Source of the DNA: Pusillimonas sp. UBA3987
GTDB lineage: Bacteria > Pseudomonadota > Gammaproteobacteria > Burkholderiales > Burkholderiaceae_B
NCBI GenBank assembly: GCA_002384935.1
Contig: DGCD01000020.1
Coordinates: forward strand, 124,001-188,000
DNA: 64,000 bases
Reading direction: 5' to 3'
In this document: positions 1 through 10,820 of the stretch, piece after piece
How positions within the stretch are numbered: position 1 is the first letter of the stretch
Layout of the letters: every line of letters begins with the position of its first letter
The notes under the pieces: generated by a model
The model's input: the letters and a program-made list of their open reading frames with translations, nothing else
What the model was told of the DNA's origin: nothing
Databases searched by the model: none
Made by a program: the position numbers and the translations under genes

Positions 1-801
1 CAGGGTGATTACCGTGTTACGGCTTACGGTGGCGGCTTGAATTTCGGGGTGCCGATTTCCAAGTATGATCGCGTGTTTGCCGGCTTTACCTATGAGCACA
101 ACAAGCTGGAGCTTTACGATCCTCCCCAGGCTTATACTGACTTCGTCAATGAGTACGGCGAGTCAACGAATGCGCTTATTTTCAACGTGGGCTGGTCCAA
201 AGATACCCGTGATAGCGCCATTGCGCCGCGTCGAGGCAGCTTTACCAGGCTGGCAGCCGACTTCTCCACGGGCGATCTGCGTTATTACATGTTGAGAGCG
301 CAGCAACAGTATTACCTGCCGCTGGGGCGCAATTTCACGCTCGCGTTGAATGGCTCGGTTGACTGGGGCCACACCTATGGTGACAAAACCTTCCCAGTCA
401 TCAAGAATCTATATGCCGGTGGTTTGGGGTCGGTTCGTGGTTACGAGGGCGCCTCGCTTGGGCCGCGTGATCCGCGTACGGGCGACTATCTGGGGGGCTC
501 ACGCCGTATCGTGGGTAACGTTCAACTTTACCTGCCGTTCCCTGGTGCCTCGCGTGATCGGACCTTGCGCTGGTTTGTCTTTGCCGATGCGGGCCAGGTT
601 TCCACAACCGGCAACTCGGTGTGCTACACAGGTATTGGTGGTAATGTTCAAGACCCGTGTGGCTGGCGCTACTCGGCGGGCGTGGGCTTCTCTTGGGAGT
701 CTCCAATGGGTCCCCTCGAGATCTCCTGGGGCAAGGCGCTCAACTCGAAACCGGGTGATGACCTGCAGGCATTCCAGTTCCAGATTGGCACCGGTTTTTA
801 A
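1..801 (+). CDS. bamA: Outer membrane protein assembly factor BamA, C-terminal part
   Basis: This is the 3' part of bamA; the gene starts before the window. BamA is the Omp85-family core of the BAM complex, which folds beta-barrel proteins into the outer membrane. The visible 266 residues are beta-barrel strands. They contain the loop-6 VRGY signature (GSVRGYEG, encoded near 430-455) and end in phenylalanine, as outer-membrane barrels do (FQIGTGF). The next genes, skp and lpxD-fabZ-lpxA-lpxB, are the usual bamA neighbours in proteobacteria and support the assignment. Confidence 0.95.
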   Translation, partial: QGDYRVTAYGGGLNFGVPISKYDRVFAGFTYEHNKLELYDPPQAYTDFVNEYGESTNALIFNVGWSKDTRDSAIAPRRGSFTRLAADFSTGDLRYYMLRAQQQYYLPLGRNFTLALNGSVDWGHTYGDKTFPVIKNLYAGGLGSVRGYEGASLGPRDPRTGDYLGGSRRIVGNVQLYLPFPGASRDRTLRWFVFADAGQVSTTGNSVCYTGIGGNVQDPCGWRYSAGVGFSWESPMGPLEISWGKALNSKPGDDLQAFQFQIGTGF

Positions 802-863
802 TGAAACTTAATTAATGGCACAATAGCTTTTTATTTTCGGCTAATTCGCAAGGTAGATTGTTC

Positions 864-1427
864 ATGAAGTCTAAATCTGTATCGACCCTCATCTCCGTCG
901 TTAATCGTTTGGCACGTGCGCATCGTGCAATCGCCATGGCGGCGGTGTTAGGTGCTGTTACGCTGGTTTCCGTTCCTTCCGCTCAGGCGCAGGCGCAGGG
1001 AACCAAAATTGGTTTTGTCAGCACCGAGCGTATTCTGCGTGACTCCAAGCCTGCGAAAGCAGCCCAGGCCAAAATCGAGTCGGAATTCAAAGGGCGCGAC
1101 CAGGAGTTGCAGAACCTGGCAAACCGTTTGCGCAATATGGCCCAGGAGTTCGACAAAGATGCGCCGGTCATGTCTGAGTCCGATCGCATTCGTCGTCAGC
1201 GCGAACTGGCCGACATGGATTCCGATTTGCAACGCAAACGTCGTGAATTTCAGGAAGATTTCAATCGTCGTCGCAACGAAGAGTTTTCCAACATTGTCGA
1301 GCAGGCAGACAAGGCCATTCAGCAAATTGCGGAAAGCCAGGGCTACGATTTGATCATTCAGGATGCCGTTACCGTCAGCCCTCGTGTTGATCTGACCGAT
1401 CAGGTTCTTCAAGCGCTGGGTGGCTAA
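864..1427 (+). CDS. skp: Periplasmic chaperone OmpH/Skp
   Basis: Skp-family periplasmic chaperone of 187 residues that would hold unfolded outer-membrane proteins on their way to BamA. The N-terminus is a signal peptide: a basic start, a hydrophobic AMAAVLGAVTLVSV stretch, and a likely cut after the SAQA region near residue 43. The mature part begins with the family-typical KIGFVSTERIL strand, followed by a long charged coiled-coil (residues about 60-150). I chose ATG 864, with AAGG about ten bases upstream, over a TTG six bases earlier. It lies between bamA and lpxD, as expected for an envelope operon. Confidence 0.92.
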   Translation: MKSKSVSTLISVVNRLARAHRAIAMAAVLGAVTLVSVPSAQAQAQGTKIGFVSTERILRDSKPAKAAQAKIESEFKGRDQELQNLANRLRNMAQEFDKDAPVMSESDRIRRQRELADMDSDLQRKRREFQEDFNRRRNEEFSNIVEQADKAIQQIAESQGYDLIIQDAVTVSPRVDLTDQVLQALGG

Positions 1428-1433
1428 AGTTTC

Positions 1434-2522
1434 ATGCCGGTGTTGCTTGCGCCTGAACAGGCGCCTTCTTTAACCAGTCTGCTGGCAAGCGTCAATGCGG
1501 CAGGGCTGAATACACTTATTGCAGATAGCTCAAGGCCAGACCCCGTTATCCGGGGTATTGGCTCGCTGCAACAGGCCGGGCCCGACGAGATCAGTTTTCT
1601 GTCGAATCCCCGTTTGAAAGCAGAGCTCGATCGATGTCAGGCAGCCGTTGTTATTGTTCCGCCTGAAGTCTTCGATACATTGAAAGGTCGCAGCCTTCCC
1701 TATGGGTTGGTTGCATGCGATCAGCCTTATCTGTTGTATGCGTTGCTCGCTCAATGGTTTGATCGTCATCGTATCGGCCAACTGCCTGTCGGCATTCACC
1801 CCACGGCAGTCGTTCACGAGAACGCGCAACTTGAGTCAAATGTTCACATTGGTCCGCATTGCGTTATTGAAGCGCATGCGCGTATTGGTGCCGGCTCACG
1901 GTTGGGGCCGGGTTGCGTTGTAGGTGAGAAAAGCGTATTGGGTCGCGATTGCCTTTTGCATGCCCGCGTGACGCTTTACCATGGTGTGCAAATAGGAAAT
2001 CGTGCTATTTTGCATAGTGGTTCAGTGATCGGGGCCGACGGCTTTGGTTTCGCTCCTGATCCAACCACCCGGGGTGGCTGGGCAAAAATTGCCCAATTAG
2101 GTGGCGTACATATTGGCGACGACGTTGAGATCGGCGCCAATACCACGATTGATCGCGGTGCACTGGATGATACGGTGATAGGAAACGGCGTAAAGCTGGA
2201 TAATCAGATCATGGTTGCGCACAATGTCCAAATTGGCGATCACACTGCCATGGCCGCATGTGTCGGCGTCGCCGGGTCAACAGTTATCGGCAAACGCTGT
2301 ACCATCGGTGGCGCGGCCATGTTGTCAGGCCATATCACGCTGGGCGACGATGTCCACGTTTCGGGTGGCACGGCGATTACGTCGAATGTCTCCGAACCTG
2401 GGCGCTACACGGGGGTTTACCCGTTTGTCGAACACGCACAATGGCAAAAGAACGCGGCCGTTATTTCTCAGCTTGCGCAACTGCGACGCCGTGTGCGGGC
2501 CTGCGAGAAAAATCAGGATTGA
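1434..2522 (+). CDS. lpxD: UDP-3-O-(3-hydroxyacyl)glucosamine N-acyltransferase LpxD
   Basis: Third enzyme of lipid A synthesis: it transfers a 3-hydroxyacyl chain from ACP to the 2-amino group of UDP-3-O-acylglucosamine. The 362-residue length is normal. An N-terminal uridine-binding domain (to about residue 115) is followed by hexapeptide repeats of a left-handed beta-helix ([27 protein letters not shown] and similar). The catalytic-histidine region [11 protein letters not shown] is present near residue 262. The gene starts six bases after the skp stop, so co-transcription is likely. Confidence 0.95.
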   Translation: MPVLLAPEQAPSLTSLLASVNAAGLNTLIADSSRPDPVIRGIGSLQQAGPDEISFLSNPRLKAELDRCQAAVVIVPPEVFDTLKGRSLPYGLVACDQPYLLYALLAQWFDRHRIGQLPVGIHPTAVVHENAQLESNVHIGPHCVIEAHARIGAGSRLGPGCVVGEKSVLGRDCLLHARVTLYHGVQIGNRAILHSGSVIGADGFGFAPDPTTRGGWAKIAQLGGVHIGDDVEIGANTTIDRGALDDTVIGNGVKLDNQIMVAHNVQIGDHTAMAACVGVAGSTVIGKRCTIGGAAMLSGHITLGDDVHVSGGTAITSNVSEPGRYTGVYPFVEHAQWQKNAAVISQLAQLRRRVRACEKNQD

Positions 2523-2566
2523 ATCGTTTTTAGTAGGTATGGCGCTTAGGGCGCTTAGGAATAATT

Positions 2567-3022
2567 ATGGAACTGGACATCAAGCAAATAATGGCGCGCC
2601 TGCCGCATCGGTATCCGATGCTGCTGGTTGACCGCGTACTCGAAATGGTGCCGGGCAAGAGTATCGTTGCGTTCAAGAATGTCTCAATAAACGAGCCTTT
2701 TTTTGAAGGCCACTTCCCCCATCATCCCGTGATGCCCGGTGTGCTTATTATCGAGGCGATGGCACAAGCCTCGGCCCTTTTCTCTTTCGAGGGGGATGAA
2801 GCCGTTAACCCCGGCGACAAACAAATTGCTTATTATCTGGTTGGCGTTGATGGTGCGCGGTTTCGTCGACCGGTGGTACCCGGTGATCAGTTGCGTCTGG
2901 AAGTGACTGCTGACCGGATCAGCCGCACAATGTGCAAATATACGGGGCGAGCGACTGTTGATGGCCAAGAGGTTGCGGAAGCAAAGCTCATGTGCGCAAT
3001 TCGTGTGTTGGAAGAGGCATGA
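2567..3022 (+). CDS. fabZ: 3-hydroxyacyl-ACP dehydratase FabZ
   Basis: Dehydratase of the fatty acid elongation cycle, competing with LpxA and LpxD for 3-hydroxyacyl-ACP; cytosolic. The 151 residues have the single hot-dog fold with the FabZ active-site segment [19 protein letters not shown] near residues 49-67, including the catalytic His and Glu. An AGGA motif lies about eight bases before the ATG. The 44-base gap after lpxD contains a tandem copy of GCGCTTAGG. The stop codon overlaps the lpxA start (ATGA), which suggests translational coupling. Confidence 0.95.
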   Translation: MELDIKQIMARLPHRYPMLLVDRVLEMVPGKSIVAFKNVSINEPFFEGHFPHHPVMPGVLIIEAMAQASALFSFEGDEAVNPGDKQIAYYLVGVDGARFRRPVVPGDQLRLEVTADRISRTMCKYTGRATVDGQEVAEAKLMCAIRVLEEA

Positions 3023-3813
3023 CAAACCCGATTCATCCAACGGCACTGGTGGCCCCCGAGGCACAATTGGCCGATGGCGTCAGCGTTGGGCCTTATAGCG
3101 TTATCGGCCCGAATGTGACCATAGGTGAAGGGACCGAAGTAGGGCCGCATTGTGTTATCGACGGCCATACAACCATTGGGCGCAACAACACGTTTTACCG
3201 TTTTTGCTCAATTGGGGGCATGCCCCAGGACAAAAAATATCAAGGTGAGCCAACGCGCCTGGAAATCGGCGACGGCAACATGGTACGTGAGTACGTTACC
3301 ATCAATACGGGCACCGTACAGGATGTGGGTGTGACTCGTGTTGGCAGTGATAACTGGATCATGGCTTATGTTCACATAGCCCACGACTGCCAGATTGGCA
3401 GCCACACCATTTTGGCGAATAATGTGCAGTTGGCCGGTCATATTCATATTGATGACTGGGCTATTATTGGCGGGTCGAGCGCGGTTCATCAGTTTGTTCG
3501 CATTGGTGCGCATACCATGATTGGCGGCACCAGCTCTATTCGCCAGGACATTCCCCCTTATGTCATGGGAGCGGGAGATCCGTTCCGGCCCGTTGGCATC
3601 AACTCCGAAGGCCTTAAGCGGCGGGGTTATACGCCAGACATGGTGTCGGCTCTGAAAGAGTCTTATAAATATCTGTATCGTCGCCAGATGAGTGTAGAGC
3701 AGGCGCTTGATGCTATTCGAGCACTCCAGGCAGAGCGGAGCCAGGCGCATGATGCATTACAAGTGCTCATTGATTTCATCACCGCCGATGGGCGCGGTAT
3801 TGCCCGCTTATGA
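3019..3813 (+). CDS. lpxA: UDP-N-acetylglucosamine O-acyltransferase LpxA
   Basis: First enzyme of lipid A synthesis, a trimeric left-handed beta-helix acyltransferase that uses 3-hydroxyacyl-ACP. The 264 residues carry hexapeptide repeats from residue 5 to about 190 and the catalytic histidine segment [11 protein letters not shown] near residue 120, followed by the C-terminal helical domain. I chose ATG 3019, which overlaps the fabZ stop. An earlier in-frame start at 2992 would put nine extra residues inside fabZ. Its own stop overlaps the lpxB ATG in the same way. Confidence 0.95.
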   Translation: MTNPIHPTALVAPEAQLADGVSVGPYSVIGPNVTIGEGTEVGPHCVIDGHTTIGRNNTFYRFCSIGGMPQDKKYQGEPTRLEIGDGNMVREYVTINTGTVQDVGVTRVGSDNWIMAYVHIAHDCQIGSHTILANNVQLAGHIHIDDWAIIGGSSAVHQFVRIGAHTMIGGTSSIRQDIPPYVMGAGDPFRPVGINSEGLKRRGYTPDMVSALKESYKYLYRRQMSVEQALDAIRALQAERSQAHDALQVLIDFITADGRGIARL

Positions 3814-5000
3814 CAACGCGAATCGGGCTGGTGGCAGGAGAGCCTTCAGGCGATCTGCTGGCTGCACGAGCGATGGCCGGGCTCTCGCAACAAATTGAAC
3901 AACCCCGCTTTGACGGTATCGGCGGGCCGGCGATGCAAGCGCAAGGCCTGAGCCAATGGTATCCCATGGATGCGCTATCGGTTTTTGGCTACGTTGACGC
4001 TTTAAAACGACTTCCAGGACTTGTGCACACTTATTCGCGCGTGCGTTCGCGCTGGTTGAAGGAAAAACCCGATGTTTTTATTGGGATTGACGCACCTGAT
4101 TTCAACCTGAGGCTGGAAAAAGCCCTGAAACAGGCCGGGGTGCCGACGGTTCATTTCGTCGGGCCGTCGATCTGGGCCTGGCGCTATAGTCGGATTCATA
4201 CCATTCGCGAGTCTGTTTCGCACATGCTTGTCTTGTTTCCGTTCGAAACTCAAATGTACGAACAGGAGGATATCCCGGTTACCTTTGTCGGGCACCCTTT
4301 GGCTGATCTGATCCCCTTGCAACCCGATCGCCTGGCTGCGCAGCAACGATTGGGTCTGGATACCAGCCGAAAAGTTCTGGCTGTCCTGCCGGGCAGCCGG
4401 ACATCGGAGGTACGCATGCTTTCCGCTCGTTTCCTGCAGGCGGTTCAACTGTTGCAAAAGCAGAACCCCGATCTGCAGGTGGTGGTTCCCATGGTGAACA
4501 AGCAGCGGCGTCAGGAGTTTGAAGCGATTGCGCAGGAAAATCCGATTCAGCATTTGCGCATTATCGACCAACCTTTGCGGGAAGGCTGGCCGGCTGCCTG
4601 GGAAGCAATGGAGGCTGCCGATGCAGTTCTGGTTGCCAGCGGTACCGCCACCCTGGAAACGGCGCTCTTCAAACGCCCTATGGTTATTTCTTATGTGCTG
4701 ACACCCATGATGCGTCGTTTAATGGCCTGGAAATCGGGTCAGGAAAAACCGTACTTGCCCTGGGTCGGTTTGCCGAATGTGTTGTTGCAGGATTTTGTCG
4801 TTCCGGAGCTACTACAAGACGAGGCAACGCCAGATAAGCTGGCGCACGCCTGTTGGGACGCCCTGACGAATGAAAGCTATGTTGCAGATATTGAAAAAAA
4901 GTTTGATCAGTTACATCACACTTTAAAGTGTGACACGCCCAAACGGGCGGCAAATGCCATTTTAAAAGTGTTGAATCGTGAAGCAGACGCAATTGTTTGA
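3810..5000 (+). CDS. lpxB: Lipid-A-disaccharide synthase LpxB
   Basis: GT19 glycosyltransferase of 396 residues that joins UDP-2,3-diacylglucosamine and lipid X to make the beta-1,6-linked lipid A disaccharide at the inner face of the inner membrane. The N-terminal [10 protein letters not shown] motif (residues about 8-17), the GIDAPDFNL segment and the GPSIWAWR segment are family hallmarks. The ATG overlaps the lpxA stop. The 3' end overlaps the GTG start of rnhB by 23 bases. Confidence 0.95.
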   Translation: MTTRIGLVAGEPSGDLLAARAMAGLSQQIEQPRFDGIGGPAMQAQGLSQWYPMDALSVFGYVDALKRLPGLVHTYSRVRSRWLKEKPDVFIGIDAPDFNLRLEKALKQAGVPTVHFVGPSIWAWRYSRIHTIRESVSHMLVLFPFETQMYEQEDIPVTFVGHPLADLIPLQPDRLAAQQRLGLDTSRKVLAVLPGSRTSEVRMLSARFLQAVQLLQKQNPDLQVVVPMVNKQRRQEFEAIAQENPIQHLRIIDQPLREGWPAAWEAMEAADAVLVASGTATLETALFKRPMVISYVLTPMMRRLMAWKSGQEKPYLPWVGLPNVLLQDFVVPELLQDEATPDKLAHACWDALTNESYVADIEKKFDQLHHTLKCDTPKRAANAILKVLNREADAIV

Positions 5001-5598
5001 TGTGCTTTCAAGTTCAGAGAGTATTGCCGGTGTCGATGAAGCCGGGCGCGGGCCGTTGGCCGGTCCGGTTTTTGCCGCTGCGGTGGTGCTTGACCCCAAT
5101 CGGCCGCTTTTGGGTTTGGCAGATTCGAAAAAATTATCGGCGATGCGGCGCGATATCCTGGCCAGACAGATTCGTGAGTCGGCCCTGGCCTGGTGTGTTG
5201 CCAGCGCCTCGGTTGAAGAGATCGATACCTTGAATATTCTGCAGGCGACCCTGCTTGCCATGCGCCGGGCCTGTGACGGCCTTGGTGTAGCCGTATCGGC
5301 CTATCTTATCGATGGCAATCGTATTCCACAGGGATTGAATGGTCCTGCCCAGGCCATTGTAAAAGGCGATAGTAAAGTCCCTGCCATTTCCGCTGCTTCC
5401 ATATTGGCGAAGACGGCGCGAGACGCAGTGTGTGAAACGCTGCATGAACAGTATCCTGTCTATGATTTTGCGCGTCATAAAGGCTACGGTACGTTGTTGC
5501 ATCGCCAGCGGCTGGCCGAGTTCGGCCCGTGTCCGGCGCATCGCAAAAGTTTCAGTCCGGTGCGGAACGCACTTTTGCAGCACAAAGGTATGCAGTAA
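4978..5598 (+). CDS. rnhB: Ribonuclease HII
   Basis: Cytosolic endonuclease that nicks the RNA strand of RNA-DNA hybrids and removes single ribonucleotides from DNA. The 206 residues include the type II signature [14 protein letters not shown] (residues about 18-31, with the Asp-Glu metal ligands) and the DSKKLS segment. GTG 4978 is the likely start because it precedes the conserved segment by a normal distance and lies within the lpxB end. The lpxB-rnhB order is common in proteobacteria. The stop shares a base with the next gene's ATG. Confidence 0.93.
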   Translation: MKQTQLFDVLSSSESIAGVDEAGRGPLAGPVFAAAVVLDPNRPLLGLADSKKLSAMRRDILARQIRESALAWCVASASVEEIDTLNILQATLLAMRRACDGLGVAVSAYLIDGNRIPQGLNGPAQAIVKGDSKVPAISAASILAKTARDAVCETLHEQYPVYDFARHKGYGTLLHRQRLAEFGPCPAHRKSFSPVRNALLQHKGMQ

Positions 5599-6377
5599 TG
5601 AAGCAGATCGAATCGCGGGACAATGCTTTATTCAAAAGTTTTGTCCGGATTGTTGCCGGGAAAACGCGCGAACAGGCGTGGTTGGAAGGTGTGCATTTAT
5701 GCCAGGCCTGGTTGCAACATGGGCCGGAGCAGCCACAGTTTGCCGTTTTTGACGAAAGCCGGGTTGAACAGAATGCAGAAGTGCAGTTGCTGTATCGGGC
5801 GGTCCCTGATACGGCCAAAGTACTGCTTGCACCTGGCCTGATGAAAAAACTGTTGCAGGTTGAGCAGGGGCAGGGGGTAGGTTTCATTGTGAAACCGCCC
5901 GTTGAGATCGTCCCTGAACATATTAAATCGACGATTCTGTTACTTGATCGCGTTCAGGATCCGGGGAACATGGGTACGCTGTTACGCACCGCTGCGGCCG
6001 CCGGCGTTGAATCGGTTTATTGTTCGACCGGATGTGCTGCGGCATGGTCGCCCAAAGTATTGCGTAGCGCTCAAGGTGCGCACTTTTCCCTCAAAATTTA
6101 CGAAGACTGTCATTTGCCAGCGCTGTTTGACAGGTTGGAAATTCCGCTTGCTGCGATGACATTAAAAGGTGGTGTGTCGTTGTATGAGGCCACGCTTCCC
6201 AGGCATATTGCATGGTTGGCCGGCAACGAGGGGCAGGGTATCCTGCCGGTGTTTGAAGCACTTGCACAATTGAAGATCTTTATTCCTCAAGCAAGCAATA
6301 TTGAGTCGTTGAACGTTGCGGCGGCAACGGCAATTTGCTTGTTTGAACATCGTCGTCGCTTTTTATCTGGAGAATAG
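5598..6377 (+). CDS. SpoU/TrmH-family RNA 2'-O-methyltransferase
   Basis: SAM-dependent SPOUT-class RNA methyltransferase of 259 residues, resembling RlmB/TrmH-type enzymes that methylate ribose 2'-OH groups of rRNA or tRNA. The exact target is not certain. The N-terminal part (to about residue 95) resembles the SpoU substrate-binding domain. The catalytic part shows DRVQDPGNMGTLLRTA, then LAGNEGQGI, then the trefoil-knot motif SNIESLNVAAATAI. The ATG at 5598 overlaps the rnhB stop by one base, so the two genes are coupled. An in-frame start inside rnhB at 5529 was not used. Confidence 0.85.
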   Translation: MKQIESRDNALFKSFVRIVAGKTREQAWLEGVHLCQAWLQHGPEQPQFAVFDESRVEQNAEVQLLYRAVPDTAKVLLAPGLMKKLLQVEQGQGVGFIVKPPVEIVPEHIKSTILLLDRVQDPGNMGTLLRTAAAAGVESVYCSTGCAAAWSPKVLRSAQGAHFSLKIYEDCHLPALFDRLEIPLAAMTLKGGVSLYEATLPRHIAWLAGNEGQGILPVFEALAQLKIFIPQASNIESLNVAAATAICLFEHRRRFLSGE

Positions 6378-6378
6378 T

Positions 6379-7353
6379 ATGATTTTGGCAGCACTCGCGA
6401 TACTGGGTGGTTTCGCGTTAATGATCTGGAGTGCCGATCGCTTTGTTGAAGGCGCGGCAGCCACTGCCAAACACGCGGGTATGCCGTCTTTGCTCATCGG
6501 TATGGTTATCGTGGGGTTCGGCACCTCTGCGCCGGAAATGGTGGTGTCGGCCATGGCTGCCTTGGATGGCAATCCGGACCTGGCCCTGGGTAACGCGCTG
6601 GGCTCGAATATTGTGAATACGGGTCTCATCCTTGGCATTACAGCGTTGGTTGCCCCCATTGCCGTACATTCAAAAATCGTTCGCAAAGAGTTGCCTATTC
6701 TTTTATTAATTGGGCTGCTTGTCGGTGCATTGTTGTGGGGTGGCTCGCTGAGCCGTATAGAAGCACTCGTCTTGTTGGTGGGGTTTTTCGGGCTGATTGG
6801 CTGGACCATTTTCGCAGCCATACGCGGTCGTGGGGACGCACTTGAGACGGAAACGGAGCAGGAGCTTATCGAGCACCCCATGCCTTTGCGGCGTGCCATT
6901 CTCTGGCTGTGTGCAGGGCTGATTCTATTGATCGTCAGTTCGCGCATTCTAGTCTGGGGTGCGGTAACGATTGCCGAGGCTTTTGGTGTCAGCGATCTGG
7001 TGATTGGCTTAACGATTGTGGCCTTGGGAACGTCGTTGCCGGAACTGGCTGCTTCGGTCATTGCCGCACGCAAAGGCGAGCATGACATTGCTATTGGCAA
7101 TGTCGTGGGGTCCAACATGTTCAATTTGCTTGCGGTGGTGGGGATTGCCGGTGTTATTGCACCTATGCCGCAATTATCCCCCGATGTCCTAACGCGCGAC
7201 TGGCCGGTCATGATGGCCATGACAGTTGGCCTGTTCATCATGGCTTACGGCTTTCGAGGCGAAGGTAGGCTCAACCGGGTTGAAGGGGTGATCTTGTTAG
7301 CCTCGTATATTGCCTACAACATTTGGTTGATTAATAGTGTGTTGGCCGGCTAA
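6379..7353 (+). CDS. Calcium/sodium antiporter, CaCA family (YrbG-like)
   Basis: Inner-membrane cation exchanger of 324 residues. It has two inverted halves, each with an alpha-repeat: GFGTSAPEMVVS (near residue 50) and ALGTSLPELAAS (near residue 215). Each half ends in an NxxGSN segment (LGNALGSNIVN and IGNVVGSNMFN). About ten hydrophobic segments are visible. ATG 6379 lies one base after the methyltransferase stop, so it may be the last gene of the upstream operon. Cation preference cannot be read from the sequence. Confidence 0.88.
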   Translation: MILAALAILGGFALMIWSADRFVEGAAATAKHAGMPSLLIGMVIVGFGTSAPEMVVSAMAALDGNPDLALGNALGSNIVNTGLILGITALVAPIAVHSKIVRKELPILLLIGLLVGALLWGGSLSRIEALVLLVGFFGLIGWTIFAAIRGRGDALETETEQELIEHPMPLRRAILWLCAGLILLIVSSRILVWGAVTIAEAFGVSDLVIGLTIVALGTSLPELAASVIAARKGEHDIAIGNVVGSNMFNLLAVVGIAGVIAPMPQLSPDVLTRDWPVMMAMTVGLFIMAYGFRGEGRLNRVEGVILLASYIAYNIWLINSVLAG

Positions 7354-7378
7354 GGGCCATCCGGACGGATACACCTGA

Positions 7379-8212
7379 TTAATATTTGTGTCCGTCCAAT
7401 CCAACCTCTTGTAGCACTTTGGTTGAGATTTCCTCAATCGATCGTGTCGTGGTCGATAAAAAAGGAATTCCTTCCATGCGCATGAGCCGTTCTGCCTCGG
7501 CAACTTCATACCGGCATTGAGCCAACGAAGCATATTTGCTATCGGGCCGGCGCTCATTGCGCACTTCCGACAGGCGTTCAGGCTGAATCGACAGGCCGAA
7601 TAGCTTGGCACGGAACGGTGCAAGCGTAGACGGCAGGCTGCCACGCTCGAAGTCTTCGGGAATCAGCGGGAAATTTGCTGCTTTGATTGCGTATTGCATG
7701 GCAAGGTAAAGGCTGGTGGGCGTCTTGCCGCAGCGCGAAACCCCCACCAGTATGACATCGGCCTTTGCCAGGTCGTGTATGAATTGACCGTCGTCGTGGG
7801 AAAGGCTGAAATTAATGGCCTCAATACGATCACGATACTGTTTGCTGCTGCCACCGGCATGAGAGCGCCCGACCGAGTGGCTCGATTTCATGCCCAAGGC
7901 TTCTTCCAACGGTTTTACAAATGTGCCGAACAGATCAAGAAATGTTGCATTTGCGCCACGTAGAATCTCCGCCATTTCCGGGTCCACCAATGTGCTGAAA
8001 ACCAGGGGTACTTCGCCGGTTTCAGTGGCATTTCGATTGATTCGCTGAACCGATTCAATCAGTTTTTCACGGCTATCGATAAAGGGAATGCGAATTGTCC
8101 GGAAGGAGACTTGTTCAAATTGCGACAGCACGGAATGGCTGAATGTCTCGGCGGTAATGCCGGTGCCATCGGAAACAATAAAAACGGTGCGTTCGCTGGT
8201 AGAGGATGTCAT
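7379..8212 (-). CDS. ppsR: PEP synthase regulatory protein (bifunctional kinase/pyrophosphorylase)
   Basis: DUF299/PSRP-family protein of 277 residues. In the characterised family it inactivates PEP synthase by ADP-dependent phosphorylation of a threonine and reactivates it by Pi-dependent dephosphorylation. The N-terminus [16 protein letters not shown] and the P-loop-like [15 protein letters not shown] are both typical. ATG 8212 was preferred to an upstream in-frame start that would add 44 non-family residues. It is divergent from ppsA across about 160 bases, the standard arrangement of enzyme and regulator. Confidence 0.92.
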   Translation of the reverse strand: MTSSTSERTVFIVSDGTGITAETFSHSVLSQFEQVSFRTIRIPFIDSREKLIESVQRINRNATETGEVPLVFSTLVDPEMAEILRGANATFLDLFGTFVKPLEEALGMKSSHSVGRSHAGGSSKQYRDRIEAINFSLSHDDGQFIHDLAKADVILVGVSRCGKTPTSLYLAMQYAIKAANFPLIPEDFERGSLPSTLAPFRAKLFGLSIQPERLSEVRNERRPDSKYASLAQCRYEVAEAERLMRMEGIPFLSTTTRSIEEISTKVLQEVGLDGHKY

Positions 8213-8374
8213 GGATTGAATCAGCCCATATTGAAGGTGGAACGGGTACAATTGCGTGTTGCCTTTACACCGGAAGACGGCGAGGCTCGTTTGCTTAGTG
8301 CACAGATTTATAGCACAAGCTGTGCCTGCGCAATAAGCAAACAAGCTTTCTTTTATCGCATTAAAGGTGACTTT

Positions 8375-10741
8375 ATGTCTTATGTTGTATCTTTCGAGCA
8401 GCTCCGCATGTCGGATGTCGACTCGGTAGGGGGAAAAAACGCCTCGCTTGGCGAGATGATCAGTCAGTTATCAGAAGCAGGAGTTCGTGTTCCGGGTGGC
8501 TTTGCCACCACGGCGGACGCTTTTCGCGGTTTTCTGAAACAAACTGGTCTCGATCAGCGCATTGTGCAACGACTTGAAACGCTGGATTCCGACGACGTTC
8601 GGGAACTGGCGCTGGCTGGTGCGGAAATTCGCCAATGGATCGTTGATACGCCTTTTCCAACAGAGTTGGAAAAGGCTATTCGTGATTCCTTTGCCAAACT
8701 CGATGCCGACGGCAAGGGTTCGTTCGCCGTTCGCTCTTCGGCAACGGCCGAAGATCTGCCAGACGCCTCGTTTGCCGGGCAGCAGGAAACATTCCTGAAT
8801 GTGGTGGGTATCGACGACGTGCTCGATAAAGTGCGTCATGTCTTTGCGTCGCTCTATAACGATCGCGCTATTTCCTATCGCGTCCACAAAGGGTATGCAC
8901 ATGCAGAAGTTGCCTTGTCTGCCGGTATCCAGCGCATGGTACGCTCCGATCTGGGCAGCGCGGGCGTTATGTTCACATTGGATACCGAGTCCGGCTTCGA
9001 CGATGTCGTGTTCATCACTTCATCGTATGGTCTGGGTGAAACGGTAGTCCAGGGTGCGGTTAACCCCGACGAATTTTATGTATTCAAGCCTACGCTGGCA
9101 GCCGGCAACTATCCCATTATCAGTCGCCGTATCGGTTCCAAGCTCTTGAAAATGGAGTTTGATCCTGAGCGTGCCTCCGGTTCGTCGGTACGTACGGTCG
9201 ATGTCCCCGTGTCAGAGCGCAATCGCTATTCGTTAACCGACGAAGAGGTTATTGAACTGGCACGCTATGCCGTCATTATTGAAAAGCATTACCAGCGTCC
9301 CATGGACATTGAATGGGGACGCGATGGTGTCGACGGCAAAATCTATATCCTGCAGGCGCGGCCCGAAACCGTTAAGTCGCAGCAATCGGGACACGATGTA
9401 CAGGAACGTTATCGTTTGAAAGCAACGGGCGAGGTTCTGGTTACCGGGCGCGCAATTGGCCAGAAAATCGGATCCGGCAAGGTTCGTGTCGTGGGGGATA
9501 TTTCCGAAATGGACCAGGTCCGTGCCGGCGATATTCTCGTTACCGATATGACCGATCCGAACTGGGAACCCGTCATGAAGCTGGCCTCGGCAATTGTAAC
9601 GAACCGTGGCGGACGCACTTGCCACGCAGCCATTATTGCGCGTGAGCTGGGTATTCCCGCAGTGGTAGGCTGCGGAAATGCAACCGACATCCTCACCGCG
9701 GGCAATGAAGTGACCGTGTCATGCGCAGAAGGCGATGAAGGACGCATTTACGACGGCCTGATCGAAACAGAAATTGAACAGGTGCAATGGGGCGAGATGC
9801 CGGAAATCGGTTTGAAAGTTATGATGAATGTGGGCAATCCCCAACTGGCTTTCGACTTTTCTCAAATCCCCAATGCCGGTGTTGGTCTGGCGCGGCTTGA
9901 GTTTATTATCAACAACAACATCAATGTCCACCCCAAGGCTGTGCTTGACTACCCCAATGTAGACGGCGAATTGAAAAAAGCCGTTGAGTCGGCGGCGCGC
10001 GGCTATGCCAGCCCACGTGCGTTTTTCGTTGAGAAACTGGCAGAGGGTGTGGCCACGATTGGTGCCGCGTTTTATCCCAAGCCTGTGATTGTTCGCTTGT
10101 CTGATTTCAAATCGAACGAATATCGCAAACTCGTGGGGGGTTCTCGCTACGAACCCGAAGAAGAAAATCCCATGCTGGGTTTCCGCGGTGCTTCGCGGTA
10201 TTTGGCCGAGGATTTTGAAGAGTGTTTCCGTATGGAGTGTGAGGCGCTGTGTAAAGTGCGTGACGAAATGGGCCTGACCAATGTGGAAATTATGGTTCCA
10301 TTTGTGCGTACAGTGAAACAGGCTGAAAAAGTCATTGCCTTGCTGGCCAGCCATGGCCTGGTGCGCGGTAAAAACGGCTTGCGCATTGTCATGATGTGTG
10401 AGGTACCGTCCAACGCAATCCTGGCAGACCAGTTCCTTGAGCACTTTGATGGTTTCTCGATTGGGTCCAACGACATGACCCAGCTTACGCTGGGCCTTGA
10501 TCGCGATTCAGGGATGGAGCTTCTGGCAGCCGACTTCGATGAACGCGACGATGCGGTCAAGTTCATGCTTGCGCGTGCCATCCAGGCTTGCCTGAAGGCC
10601 GATAAATATGTCGGTATTTGTGGCCAGGGCCCCAGCGATCATCCCGACCTGGCAGAGTGGTTGCGTGATCAGGGGATTCTGTCAATGTCTTTGAATCCTG
10701 ATACGGTGGTTGACACCTGGCAGCGTCTGGCAGCGAAGTAA
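8375..10741 (+). CDS. ppsA: Phosphoenolpyruvate synthase
   Basis: Cytosolic gluconeogenic enzyme converting pyruvate, ATP and water to PEP, AMP and phosphate. The 788-residue length is normal. The N-terminal ATP-grasp-like domain includes [11 protein letters not shown] and [19 protein letters not shown]. The phosphohistidine domain has [13 protein letters not shown], with the catalytic His at residue 417. The C-terminal PEP/pyruvate-binding barrel includes GLARLEF and [12 protein letters not shown] chose ATG 8375, with AAAGGTGA upstream, over a start 264 bases earlier inside the divergent ppsR gene. A hairpin terminator follows. Confidence 0.95.
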   Translation: MSYVVSFEQLRMSDVDSVGGKNASLGEMISQLSEAGVRVPGGFATTADAFRGFLKQTGLDQRIVQRLETLDSDDVRELALAGAEIRQWIVDTPFPTELEKAIRDSFAKLDADGKGSFAVRSSATAEDLPDASFAGQQETFLNVVGIDDVLDKVRHVFASLYNDRAISYRVHKGYAHAEVALSAGIQRMVRSDLGSAGVMFTLDTESGFDDVVFITSSYGLGETVVQGAVNPDEFYVFKPTLAAGNYPIISRRIGSKLLKMEFDPERASGSSVRTVDVPVSERNRYSLTDEEVIELARYAVIIEKHYQRPMDIEWGRDGVDGKIYILQARPETVKSQQSGHDVQERYRLKATGEVLVTGRAIGQKIGSGKVRVVGDISEMDQVRAGDILVTDMTDPNWEPVMKLASAIVTNRGGRTCHAAIIARELGIPAVVGCGNATDILTAGNEVTVSCAEGDEGRIYDGLIETEIEQVQWGEMPEIGLKVMMNVGNPQLAFDFSQIPNAGVGLARLEFIINNNINVHPKAVLDYPNVDGELKKAVESAARGYASPRAFFVEKLAEGVATIGAAFYPKPVIVRLSDFKSNEYRKLVGGSRYEPEEENPMLGFRGASRYLAEDFEECFRMECEALCKVRDEMGLTNVEIMVPFVRTVKQAEKVIALLASHGLVRGKNGLRIVMMCEVPSNAILADQFLEHFDGFSIGSNDMTQLTLGLDRDSGMELLAADFDERDDAVKFMLARAIQACLKADKYVGICGQGPSDHPDLAEWLRDQGILSMSLNPDTVVDTWQRLAAK

Positions 10742-10765
10742 TTCGTTTTAGCCAGAATCTGTTTT

Positions 10766-10820
10766 ATGCCCGGCACGATGCGTTGGCGATAAGCACAACG
10801 CCTTTGAGCCGGGCATTTTT
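10766..10820 (+). terminator. Rho-independent terminator after ppsA
   Basis: A 9-bp perfect stem, ATGCCCGGC (10766-10774) with GCCGGGCAT (10808-10816), encloses a second stem, GCGTTG (10780-10785) with CAACGC (10796-10801). It is followed by a run of five T on the + strand. It fits as the ppsA terminator. The 3' end of the convergent TetR gene begins at its edge. Confidence 0.75.

Noticed and set aside
6363..7241. Long open frame (292 codons) antisense to the Na+/Ca2+ exchanger gene
   Set aside because: Rich in Ser, Thr, Ala and Pro with no domain; it is the mirror of a well-supported membrane protein gene.
9719..10444. Open frame of 241 codons antisense to ppsA
   Set aside because: ppsA is complete and of standard length; the antisense product has no motif.
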